A DNA stretch of 64,000 nucleotides from Pleodorina starrii. Taxonomy: Eukaryota > Chlorophyta > Chlorophyceae > Chlamydomonadales > Volvocaceae. The DNA lies in contig BRXU01000020.1 in NCBI GenBank assembly GCA_030267565.1, positions 1,432,501 through 1,496,500 on the forward strand, in the 5' to 3' direction. Below, piece by piece: positions 48,830-59,500 of this stretch; within the stretch, counting starts at the first letter, position 1; each line of letters starts with the position of its first letter. Made by a program: the position numbers and the translations under genes. A model generated the notes under the pieces. It made no database searches. It was not told the DNA's origin and saw only the letters and a program-made list of their open reading frames with translations.

Positions 48830-50480
48830 GGGCCACTGCAATTGAGTCCGACCGCGCGTGCCGGTGTCCGACCGCGCGTGCCGACCGCTGCTGGCATAAC
48901 CCCCTGGCCCCCAACCTGGCGCATCGCAAGCCGGATAGCGGCGGCCCAATGCCCCAGGTGTGCGGGTTAGTTGTGCAGCGCTGTCGCGCCCGAAGCGCCC
49001 AACAGCACCCCCTTTCCCTTCCTCGGGCGGGTGTGCAGTCCGTTGCAGTGCTGTCTCGTGAACTTGTTGGTTTGGGTTGGTCCGGCGGCTGCACGGCCGT
49101 GCACCGTCAACCTCCTCGGTAAGGTAACAGTACCGTAACAGCGTCTCTGGCTTACTCTCATCGCCATTGCCCGTAGCCGGGCAGGGCTAGGTGGGTTGAG
49201 CTTCAGCAGCCTGTCCGGTGTTTGTCAACACCCTCAACAAGGATCTCCATGTCCAGGATTTCAAGCTTCCGACCGCTGACGGCGGGGCTTCATTGTCGCA
49301 CATAAGGCTGGACGGGGGTTTGGGTTGGGTCGGGTGGAGCGTCTTGCTGTATGCCGCGGTAGGGCTGCTTGTCCCCGTCTGCATAGCCACTCGAATGAGC
49401 GGTTCCGGCTACAGATGCAGGCCGCCGCACCGAGCCGTATGCCGCAAAGAAGGGCCGTTGGCCCTCATGGGGCCGCTCGCACAGCTCATTGCCCAGTGCG
49501 GGTCGAACGCCCCGTGGCCGGTCCCGGTTCCCCCACCGCCGCTGCCCGCGGCGCAGCTGGGACCAGGCGCGCCGGGGGCTGGCACGGCCGCGGGGTGGAT
49601 TGGGGCCGTCCCCGCGGCAGCAGCAGCGCTGGCGGCCATGCTAGGTGGGGCCCCGGCCCCGGCGGCAGGTCGGGTAGACGCTCCCTCAGTGTACGCCACC
49701 GGGGCGGACTGGTCAGGCAACCCCTCCGGAAACCTGCTCGAGAGCGGCCGTGACCTCGAGCGTGCCGGGATGGCGGCGGCCGGGGGACCCCAGCGGCACC
49801 GGCATTCACAGGGACAGCGGGCGTATGGCCGAGCGGCGGCCCGACGCTGGAGGCCCTGCACGCCGCGGCAACGGCCGCCGTGGGGCGCAGCACAGGACCG
49901 ACGGGCTGGACGCCCCCGCTGGGCGGCAACCCTTGGACGTTTGGCGCGTCCGCGGCCTGGGACCGCGGGCTGGCCGGGCATTGCTACCCGGACGGCCGGC
50001 TGCGGAGGGGCAACGTGATGTTCGGGGTCCAGTACGTCGATGCCCAGGGCGCCAGGGGCTGCCGGCTCGCGACCTGGAGAGCCTCCCCGCCCTGCGCGAC
50101 TGAGCGCCGCCGGGGGGGATAAGGGGCAACGCCGCCCAGCTGGCGGCCCAGGCAGTAAAACTGCAGGTCCGGAAGCATTTGGGGGCGCTGCTGCGCGCCC
50201 AGCCCAAGCACGATGGGCCCACCCATGTGCCGCTCATGGCGGAGGCCATCCGGAACACGGTGTTGCAGGAGGAGTTCAAGGCCGCCCGCAGGGAGGGCAT
50301 CGGGGGTAGTGGCAGCGGCCACGTGGGCGGTAATGGCGGCGGCGGGAGCCACCGGGGCGAGGCCCCGAGTGCCCGCGGTGGAGAGGCGGGCCTCTACGGT
50401 GGTGCTCCCAGAAGCCCCAACGGGGGCCGGGGCGGCGGCGGCGGGCAGGGCCAGGCGGGCTGGGCCCCGGCGTGGCAGGC
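48830..50480. other. GC-rich stretch with overlapping open frames, function unknown
   Basis: Very GC-rich with open frames on both strands, the longest being 49218-50018 (+, 266 codons, Ala/Pro/Gly-rich). The plus-strand frame from about 50120 reads AAQLAAQAVKLQVRKHLGAL and LMAEAIRNTVLQEEFKAARR, which looks like genuine amphipathic helix, followed by Gly-rich sequence. This could be a frameshifted gag-like or host gene fragment. I do not recognise a family. Confidence 0.35.
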
Positions 50481-50500
50481 GGTGCTGCACACGTGCGGCG

Positions 50501-51815
50501 CGCATGTAGTACAGTACGGAACGGATCGACGGGCGTGTGTTGTCGAATGCGACCGGCTGCGTGCCACTTTCACTTTGGACGGTGCCGCGTTGCCCGCTGA
50601 CACGTTTCTGTTTCCAGGCCGCGCGGCCCCTCGCGCGGCGCACATGTAGTACAGTACGGAACGGATCGACGGGCGTGTGTTGTCGAATGCGACCGGCTGC
50701 GTGCCACTTTCGGTTTGGACGGTGCCGCGTTGCCCGCTGACACGTTTCTGTTTCCAGGCCGCGCGGCCCCTCGCGCGGCGAGCATGTAGTACAGTACGGA
50801 ACGGATCGACGGGCGTATGTTGTCGAATGCGACCGGCTGCGTGCCACTTTCGGTTTGGACGGTGCTGCATTGCCCGCTGACACGTTTCTGTTTCCAGGCC
50901 GCGTGGCCCCTCGCGCGGCGAGCATGTCATACAGTACGGAACGGATCGACGGGCGTGTGTTGTCGAATGCGACCGGCTGCGTGCCACTTATGGTTTGGAC
51001 GGTGCTGCATTGCCCGCTGACACGTTTCTGTTTCCAGGCCGCGTGGCCCCTCGCGCGGCGAGCATGTCATACAGTACGGAACGGATCGACGGGCGTATGT
51101 TGTCGAATGCGACCGGCTGCGTGCCACTTTCGGTTTGGACGGTGCCGCGTTGCCCGCTGACACGTTTCTGTTTCCAGGCCGCGTGGCCCCGCGCGCGGCG
51201 CGCATGTCATACAGTACGGAACGGATCGACGGGCGTGTGTTGTCGAATGCGCCCGGCTGCGTGCCACTTATGGTTTGGACGGTGCCGCGTTGCCCGCTGA
51301 CACGTTTCTGTTTCCAGGCCGCGCGGCCCCTCGCGCGGCGAGCATGTAGTACAGTACGGAACGGATCGACGGGCGTGTGTTGTCGAATGCGACCGGCTGC
51401 GTGCCACTTTCGGTTTGGACGGTGCTGCATTGTCCGCTGACACGTTTCTGTTTCCAGGCCGCGTGGCCCCGCGCGCGGCGCGCATGTAATACAGTACGGA
51501 ACGGATCGACGGGCGTGTGTTGTCGAATGCGCCCGGCTGCGTGCCACTTATGGTTTGGACGGTGCCGCGTTGCCCTCTGACACGTTTCTGTTTCCAGGCC
51601 GCGCGGCCCCTCGCGCGGCGCACATGTAGTACAGTACGGAACGGATCGACGGGCGTGTGTTGTCGAATGCCACCGGCTGCGTGCCACTTTCGGTTTGGAC
51701 GGTGCCGCGTTGCCCGCTGACACGTTTCTGATTCCAGGCCGCGCGGCCCCGCGCGCGGCGCGCATGTAGTACAGTACGGAACGGATCGACGGGCGTGTGT
51801 TGTCGAATGCGCCCG
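50501..51815. repeat. 140-bp satellite, about 9.4 copies
   Basis: Tandem array with a 140-bp period; each unit begins near CATGTAGTACAGTACGGAAC. Copies differ at a few sites (GTAGTAC/GTCATAC, ACTTTC/ACTTAT, CCGCGT/CTGCAT). Each has a pyrimidine stretch ending TTTCTGTTTCCAGGCC, a good splice-acceptor look-alike, and a GC palindromic stretch CCGCGCGGCCCC. Open frames through the array shift every unit because 140 is not a multiple of three, so it is not coding. Confidence 0.97.
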
Positions 51816-52077
51816 GCCTCGCTCTGCCCACCCCCTCCACAACGCCCAGCCCAGTCGGCTTCGATGCCATTCCTACTGCCAACACGACAGCTTTCTGCGC
51901 CTTCGTCGTGCAGTCCCAGTGGCGGCGCATCTCGTTCTCGCTAGAAACCGAGTTTGTGTATCTAACGTGCCGTCGCTTGCAAGCTTACCCTCTTCCTTTG
52001 CTTTGCAGATAGCTCACAGGTTACGTACTTGCGTTTCAAATCCGTTCACAGGCTCCCGCCTACAAAATGGCCGGATG

Positions 52078-52268
52078 AACCCCCACCCGGCCCCGCTCTG
52101 TCCCGCCTCGCCCCGCCGTCCCCGGCCCTCCCCCGCTGTGCCTCGCCCAGCCCTGCCCAGCTCCGGCCCCGGCCCGGCCCCGCCCCGCCGTGCCTCGCCT
52201 AGCCATGCCCAGCTCCGCCCTGCCCAGCCCCGGCCTGGCCCAGCTTTGCCCAGCCCAGCCCAGCCCAA
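52078..52268. repeat. C-rich low-complexity tract
   Basis: About 190 bp of imperfect CCCAGCCCCGCC-like units with strong strand asymmetry (C-rich on plus). Open frames here are compositional. Confidence 0.85.
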
Positions 52269-52334
52269 ATACTGCCTTATTCATTAGTGCAGACGTTGCG
52301 CCCTTAAGGTACCACCGCCCTAGCATGCCATACA

Positions 52335-52575
52335 AGCATGCCTTGGCCACCCGTACTTTTGAGGTTGTCTTGTTGCCTTTTATACTTTAATAGTAAGTAA
52401 TGCATACAAAGACTTCAGTTTGGCAGATTGTAAGTGTCATCACCTTAGTCGGCCCGAAGGGCAACCATGGTTGCCCTCCTCCAGCGTTCATAGCGAAGGC
52501 CGCGTTCTTAAAGGATGATGCCCAGGCTATTAGTATGAACAATTTGACTATATTGGCGAGTATTCTCAGAGGCCA
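52335..52575. repeat. Direct repeat, right copy
   Basis: Partner of 48355-48590, with the same palindrome GGGCAACCATGGTTGCCC at 52458-52475. On the minus strand it is open (ILANIVKLFILIAWASSFKN), but the left copy has a stop, so coding is not supported. Confidence 0.75.
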
Positions 52576-53579
52576 TCTTTGCGTCGCCTGAAGCCGCCTA
52601 GAGCGCGTACGGCATCCATGTTCGGGCTGGCTTAATGCAAACCATGCGTAACTGATTAAATTTATACACTGGCTTATAGAAAATATTGACACAGACAACA
52701 TGCTTCCTGCATTGCAAGATACCTTGCGCGTGTGCGAAGGTCTGACCGCGGCAACAACCGGTCAGCGCTTCACCTTGGCAGCCCACACACCTCACCGAGT
52801 TCGATACAACGCTGATAATGTTGCAAGGTCATGCTCAAGGTAAGTCACGAGTCGTTAGCGTCGTCGGCAGGCCCGGTTACTGCTCGCCCAGGAGTGCTTG
52901 CGTTGGCACCGGCGAACGCTTGCCCAACGTGCAACCGCAACTATATAGAAGTTGCAAAATAAGATTTAAAGTATTGGCGATGTAAATGATGTCTAGCCTT
53001 TATCGGAACTGTTATGTTTTGTGTTCCACTCCAATCCAATTGTGCTGACCATGTATGGCGAATCGCTAAATCTTATCCTGTTGTTAATCGCAACTCGCAG
53101 GCTGCACGTGTAGGCTTGGACACATGCTCAGGCGGCCTGGGTGGCGAGCAGCTCGGAGCTAGCGGCCTGGCGTGGACTCCCTGGACATGGCGCGTCGTGG
53201 CGCTAGCGGCCGGGAGCGGACTTGGCTGTCAGCGGCTCGCTGAAAATTTTCTTTCAAGTGCGTACGGGCTTCGCTTCTCGGGACGAGAAAACTTCGCGTT
53301 CGCAAGCCTTAACATCCCAGCAGCCTCTAAGGGTACTCGTCGCATACGGTGGTTTTTACCGCCATATAACTCTGGACAGGGTTCTGTGCGTAGTATCGTC
53401 CGTATGGGGGCTGTATGGGCCCTAAGGGCGCCCCTACGGGCTGTATAGTCCGTATGTGAGCTGTATGGGCCCTAAGGGGGACCTTAAGTGAACCGGGCCT
53501 TAAGGGCTAAGGCCTCCTGGACGTATGGTACATATGTGAAGCCCTTAGTGACCTTAAGGGCATTTTGACTGCTATAGGG
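52576..53579. other. Right part of GC-rich composite block
   Basis: No recognised gene. From 53390 to 53580 it is full of GGGCCCTAAGGG/CCTTAAGGG palindromic motifs, which match the left edge at 48.2 kb in inverted orientation. A plus frame at 53014-53448 has no domain. Confidence 0.4.
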
Positions 53580-54068
53580 CATCAAATCCGTACGGGGCGG
53601 CCCCACCAGATCCTTTACGGTGTAAACGGCGCCAACATATGACTGAAACACTGCTCGCTCGTCCGATCGAATGGCCCGTAAAGCAATACACAACGAAGCT
53701 CGATGACGCCGCCCCGGTTGACGTCCGCTAGCTTCGAGCGACGCCCACTCACGCACGCACGTTCGGCGTGCATATGTGCGTGAGCCAGTCCCGCTGCAAA
53801 CACACGGCCCGTCGACCACACATCGCGCGCTTTCTGGGGAAGACACACGCACGCAGGAACGCCCCCATCCAATTCAAACAAAGACCCACCCCGTCCACGC
53901 CCTTCACACGGGTGCGTGGTGCAGGGCCCGTTCGCCCGCTCGACACACGTGAAGCGATACGGCGATCAGCAGGGTCAGTTCTCGGGGCGTCCCCATCTCC
54001 ATCAATCCAGTTGGCCGACGCTCCCTGAAGCTCATCGCCCACTGCTGGTGGCACTGGCACAAACCCCT
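53580..54068. repeat. R2 block, copy 3
   Basis: Homologous to 20985-21360 and 43085-43575 (GATCGAATGGCCCGTAAAGC, CTAGCTTCGAGCGACGCCCA, GTCAGTTCTCGGGGCGTCCC, CACTGCTGGTGGCACTGGCA). It is followed by 270 bp of unmatched sequence and then R4. Confidence 0.65.
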
Positions 54069-54344
54069 ACATGTGCGGCATCGCGAACTGAAGGCGAGAT
54101 GCACCGCCCCCCTTCACACGCATTCCCCTTTCCGCACGCGCAGCACCTCCCACCACGTCCCCCCCCCAAAGCCCACGTCCCCAGACACGACGTACAGATA
54201 CTCGGCTGCATAATCAGCAAGACACGAGCCACAGAAGGCGAGGTCCCCGCGGAAGACGAAGGACTGGTGCCTGCCTGCCAACGTAGAGCTTTGTTCTCTA
54301 TAAGGGACGAAATAAACTGGCATACAGCAGACATCAAACAATTA

Positions 54345-55135
54345 GCAACCCCTGCTGCACCGACCCCTTGTTGCACCGACCCCTGCTGCATCAACCCCTG
54401 CTGCACGGACCCCTGCTGCATCAGCCCCTGCTGCACCGACCCCTGCAAACTGCACGCTACGTATCCCGGAACCTCTGCCAGCCCACCATTGCGGTGGGAC
54501 CTTCTCGCACAGACTATAAATGACGAGTCACTGACCACGCACCTGCTGACTCGTGCGTACCCTAACCTTTAACCCCCCGCGCGCCTGCTACAGACACACC
54601 ATCGTATCCCGATACTCGCTGCTGCTGACCTCGCCCACCATCGCCCACTCATTCTATATCAAGCCGCGCCACAACATCTGCACGGCGCCATCTGCAATAA
54701 ATTTGCCGTGCGTGCGTGTGCAGGCGGCAGGGGCCCGTCCTCGCTCTTGGACGTCGTCATCATACTGCAAAAGATGAAATGCTGCCACCACCGGCTCCCC
54801 TCACTCAGCTGCTTGCTTGCCCTGCGCTACCGGGGCTGCATCTGCCGCCACCGCCCGCCGCCACAGCAGCACACGCCGTCGTCATCAACGTCTGCTGTGT
54901 CTCACCTTTCACAAGGCCCCAATACGGAACTCGCTCATCGCCGTCGGTTTCGAACCGGACGGACCATCACGTGGCCGTTGTCGTGTCTCGCCACGAGCGA
55001 TGACTCCAGGCTTGCCCAGGTGCTTCTACATCCGTCCAAATGGCTGCACCAGCCGCCATGCTCCAGATGGGCTCGCCTGGCGTCCTCCACCGAAATGGTT
55101 TTGATGGTTCCCTTGGAGCCCTGAAGGATGGTTTT
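54345..55135 (-). pseudogene. R4 block, copy 3, with decayed MIB-like exon
   Basis: Starts with the CTGCTGCACCGACCCC repeat family. Its minus-strand 5' end encodes LQGSKGTIKTISVEDARRAH followed by LEHGGW, then goes out of frame before the GxxG motif and stops shortly after NRRR. It lies about 1.2 kb beyond the end of gene C, the same relation as R4 copy 1 to gene B. Confidence 0.62.
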
Positions 55136-56353
55136 GCGTATTGAGATGACGGAAGGCATTACATGATTAGTAGATAGGAAGGCACTGCAGTTGTTGCTCC
55201 GCCGCACGCGCGCGTGCCGCCGGTGCCGCCGCCGCGCCACCATCCCCCGCCTGCTGGCAACCTAAGAGCCCTCGGGCAGTTAAACATATTGACGCGTGTT
55301 AACAGTAATTATTGTTTCCTTCGTGGTGGTTGGGGGTAGGGATATTATTACTCGTACATATATTCCTGAATTATCCCCGAAAAAATCCTGAGAAAATTTC
55401 CAAACAATGTTCAGATCCCTGAGAACCAACCTACCAAGCGGCCACCCTTGCCTTATATAGAATCCTTGTGTCGCAGGCCAATAATATTACATCCATTGAC
55501 CCGTAAAGCGACAGCTATGTTCTATAACATATTCTCTGTTATGTACTTATATCTTCCGGCAGTGTTCGTCCCGTCCTCTTCGAGCCCCAGTAATAACGCA
55601 CTAACACAATAACGCACTAACACTCAAAGAAGATGTGCGACACCTTGTACAACATACATGCCCGTAGCAGCAGGCCCCAATTTATGGCAGCACGCCCCGG
55701 GAGATATCGATGAAGGGTGGTGGATACATGAGGTGACTACGTAGGCCCCGAATCGTGCCAAATGACATTCAACTGCTGGAGGCCGCTGCTGTCCGTATTT
55801 CGGTACAAACGGGTAGATGTCAAACTGAGCAGGGTTAACATACGAGCCAGAGACCCACCCAGCCCGCATTTCATCCGTCCAAACAGTTCAATCGACAGGT
55901 TCATGAAGGAAACTCGTTTGCTTGCTTGGTGTCAATCGCGCCGGCAGTGTAATTCCAAGCAAGGAGGGGGAAGGTTTTTGAACCAGCCGGAGAACTCGGT
56001 CGAGGGTCCGACGCCGACAGACCGCCGACTGACCTCTGCCGTACAACCCGTTTTGCCGGGTCAGTAGGTCTTGACCACCCAAATCTGATAACGTTGACAC
56101 CGAGGGGGACGAGGAGGGACGGAGCGATGGCGGGACGGGGCGGCGGGGCGGAGCCGTGTCGTGTTGTCGCGGCCCATCACCCCCCCCCACGCACCCCGCT
56201 GCTGAACACTCCACTGGACTGACGACCACATACCCCATCCCCAACCATCAACTGCCAACATCCCTCCATCCGCCAATCCCCAAGCCACGGCGGCGTCGAA
56301 GCTTCCAGCCGCGATCACGGCGTAACGGCCAACATCATGCATACCATGGGAGT
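55136..56353. other. Downstream flank of gene C
   Basis: Non-coding. 55620-55980 aligns with 24560-25200 downstream of gene B, without the R5 element that interrupts the latter. About 55990-56340 has C-rich patches and no supported exon. Confidence 0.55.
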
Positions 56354-56575
56354 TCATGCAGGGGCAAGCAGCACCGGGCTCCAGCGCTTCGTGACGCCGC
56401 CCACACGGTCCAACTGGACCGACGCATAGCCGTTCTCCAGGACAGCCACCACCTTGCCCGTCTTGCCGAGCATCGTCTCCATGGAGGGATCCCATTCGCC
56501 GCGTTTCTCCTGGATTGAACGAGCGTCGTCGATTGAGACGTCCCTCCGGATCGCTACACGCGACCCCACCTTGAT
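56354..56575 (-). CDS. Gene C last MIB exon with premature stop
   Basis: IKVGSRVAIRRDVSIDDARS, GEWDPSMETMLGKTGKVVAV and RWSPVLLAPA, then TGA. The next codons and donor match the ACG/GTATGC ending of the paralogues, so the ancestral exon spliced onward. The GGW motif is GEW here. It can still encode an almost complete module. Confidence 0.78.
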   Translation of the reverse strand: MKVGSRVAIRRDVSIDDARSIQEKRGEWDPSMETMLGKTGKVVAVLENGYASVQLDRVGGVTKRWSPVLLAPA

Positions 56576-59500
56576 CTGCAACATATAATATATGCGGCAT
56601 GCGTAATCAGATGCACACAGCCGCCACGCCTGTTACAAGCACCGCCTGTTTTTATATATAGGATCTTATGCGTGCGTATCACGCACGCAGCAAAGCAATC
56701 CATTGGCGGCCGGTGTAGACATGCATGCAGCTGAGTACACCCGCGAGAGCAAACTGAGCCCCGCGGTGATCGATAACGTGCATGCACGCACGGATCGAAT
56801 ACACATGGAATTAGGTGCCGCCCGGTCAACCTAATTTGTTCATGATTGTTTGTAGATCTCTTGTATCATGGACAAGTTAGGTTGGCGGTTTGTATGTACA
56901 AGCAACGCCTGTTCTTATATATACATACTCCTATGCGTATTCACAGGAATGTATATCCTCTGCTGATAGTAAGCTAGCAACGAAGGCAGCTGCTGCTGTT
57001 GGTAATCAACTTCCCGCAACCTGCCTCAGCTGCTGCTCTAATTAACACGTGTGTGGAGAGACTTATGAGAGCAAGTCATCGCCACTTGCCTTGTACGGCT
57101 CGATGTCAAAGACGAAGGGGCTCTGTCCGAAGTTTACGGACACCACGGCGCCCGGGCTGCAGGCAGGTGGGGATAATAAGTCGATCGTAGGAATCGCAGC
57201 GACAACTAGATAGGGAGTTAGGGGAGACATTCATGTTTACAATCTTATATAGGAGGGGGATAAGCGTAGGGCATTTGGTGGGTGGGGTGGGGTTGCAATG
57301 GCTTGAGGTTAAGCGGTACGTCCGTGTATATGTCGGCTCACCTCTGAAGGCTGATGGTGGGGTACAGCGGGTTTTTAAAGTTAAACGGCAAGGCCCTGCC
57401 CGAGCAGCCGTTCTTCCTGCAGGCATATACACACCCGCGGATAGGGGGATTCGTTTTGCCTTTTAGATTGTGGACACGCAACATACGCACACACGTCGAG
57501 TATCCGACAAGGCCATATCTCCACGTATCTAGGTATCTAGGCATTTCGTCTTTCCAAGAGCGAACGGCGCTGCATACCCGCCCAACAGCAGTAGTATACG
57601 TGATAACATACAGTTGCTTGGTTTAACATCACCGGCGTACGTGAAGAATATCTGCATGCGCTGGAAATCCAGAGCGGCGCCCACGACGTCCCCTGTGCCG
57701 TACTTGAAGCCTACATATATATAGCAAGGAGGCAAGCAAGCAAGAAGATACGGAATATGCGATGCGCGGCTGTAGCGCCGCGGCAAGGTGCCCCCACCAA
57801 CAAGCAAGGAGTCGTTACTCAGTCACTCACACGTCCAGCCATGCAGGCACGCCGAGCGATGCACGATTCAGGTAGATAGATAGGTAATCCGCCGCACATA
57901 CATGGATGCATGCGCCAACATGCCGTAGTAGTTGCTGTTATAACTCTCCCAGTACGTTCTGCCGTCGTCTCCGTCCAAGCCGAACGATCCCTTGTCCCAC
58001 CTTCGCAAACCGCCGGGTATGTAGGACGTTGGCAAATGCATGAACCACGGCACGTGCGATTATTATTTGTGATTTACTTGCAACAACTAATAACACTAAG
58101 GGATGGATCGATGTCTTTCATCTCAAGATTTTACACGTCATGATATAATGCGCAATAGCCCGCCGCCCGCCTGATTGCTAGATTAAGCGACATATCCCGA
58201 CGACTTTCCCAACGACCATGTATGTACGAGGTATGTACACCAACAGCCAGCCCCTGTTGCTGCCGTTCTGCACGAGGTCGGCATTCTCTTTCCGATGAAC
58301 GGAACGCCACGCCATCTATGCAATGCATTGCCGAGGCTAGCTGCTGTGTGTGCGATGCGCCCCTCGTCTGGGGTTGCTTATATATCCAATCACCTGCGAG
58401 GCGGTGGTGCCTTACTTGCTTGTCGGAACTCACGCCGCGCCTTTCAACCACAGCGCAAAAACATGTCCAGGACCAGGACTCAAATTTTACAGCGCACTCA
58501 CCCCACGAAACGTGTGTTGCGATGGCCGCTGTGGGCATAGCCCAGGCCAATTCTGGCGTCTTCTCCAGCGTGCGTTACCGTTACCTCAAAATAATAAACC
58601 AGGCTCGGGGGCGGGGCGGGAAAGTCCGCCTGCACAGTGCCCTGCGTGAACGGCATGCAGGTGTACGGATTGTACCACTGATGTTTGTACGTTTGTGCAT
58701 CGATCATGGAAACCAGAAAAGAAGAACCTGCACTCCTGCATACGTGCAAATACGCCAGGATTTGTTACTGGCTACGTACCCCACTGCATATGTACGTGTT
58801 CTGCCATACATGTCATATTTAAATGGACTAACGAAGGTGGAGGAATGAGGGCGGACGAAGGCGGCTGAGTCGTGGCGTGTCGACCGGGTCGACCCGTGCG
58901 TCCTTCTCATCTTTTCACTTGCCGTCCCAAACCCCTATAGACATTCCTAGATGCGTGATGACGGGATAAATGCTGCATCATGCTTTACATACGCCCTCTC
59001 CTCTCCTTCGTCTCCCCCCTCGCCCGCCAAACAAACAACGTACGTACGCGCACACACATACACATAGCATATATAGCATACACACACGCACACCAGCAGC
59101 GCACCACTTCTTCCATGAACTTGTTGCCGATGTACCGCACAATGTACCCATCCACGTCCACGCTCCTGCCCATCCTCACAGAGCTGAGAGCGGATGGTGG
59201 CGACATCACCTGTGTGCCGCATATGTTGTGTATATATGCCGACGTACAAAGTACGTATGCGTGTGTGCTCGTGTGCGTACGCGTGCATATAATATTGCAG
59301 ACAGGTGAAGTGAATGTTGAAGGCACACACATCTCGAACTAACTCCGCTCATTGTTGGGTAGGTATGGCGCATGCTTGCCGCGACCGACACATACATGGC
59401 GGCGCATGCACAACTTATAATAGCACGAGTAGTTTGCTTGCATGAAGGCATGAAGGAATCGATCGCATGGCGGCGGGCCTCGCCCTATCTCGATGGACGG

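Larger units (their letters stand above)
48150..53625. mobile_element. GC-rich composite block, possible large transposon
   Basis: Left edge (about 48160-48240: CTATAGCAGTCAAA, CCCTTAAGGGC) and right edge (about 53500-53610) are inverted relatives. Inside, two diverged direct repeats (about 48355-48590 and 52335-52575), each with the perfect palindrome GGGCAACCATGGTTGCCC, flank a very GC-rich centre. The left end also resembles the end of R1 (TCGGCTTCCTTG then GGGCGGGG). These nested repeats suggest a large non-autonomous element or an old retroelement with decayed terminal repeats; no transposase or RT is recognised. Confidence 0.45.

Noticed and set aside
50394..51930. Overlapping 200-codon frames with repeated RNVSAGNAAPSKPKV-like peptides
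   Set aside because: They arise from the 140-bp satellite read in rotating frames. They appear on both strands and change frame with each unit, so they are not proteins.
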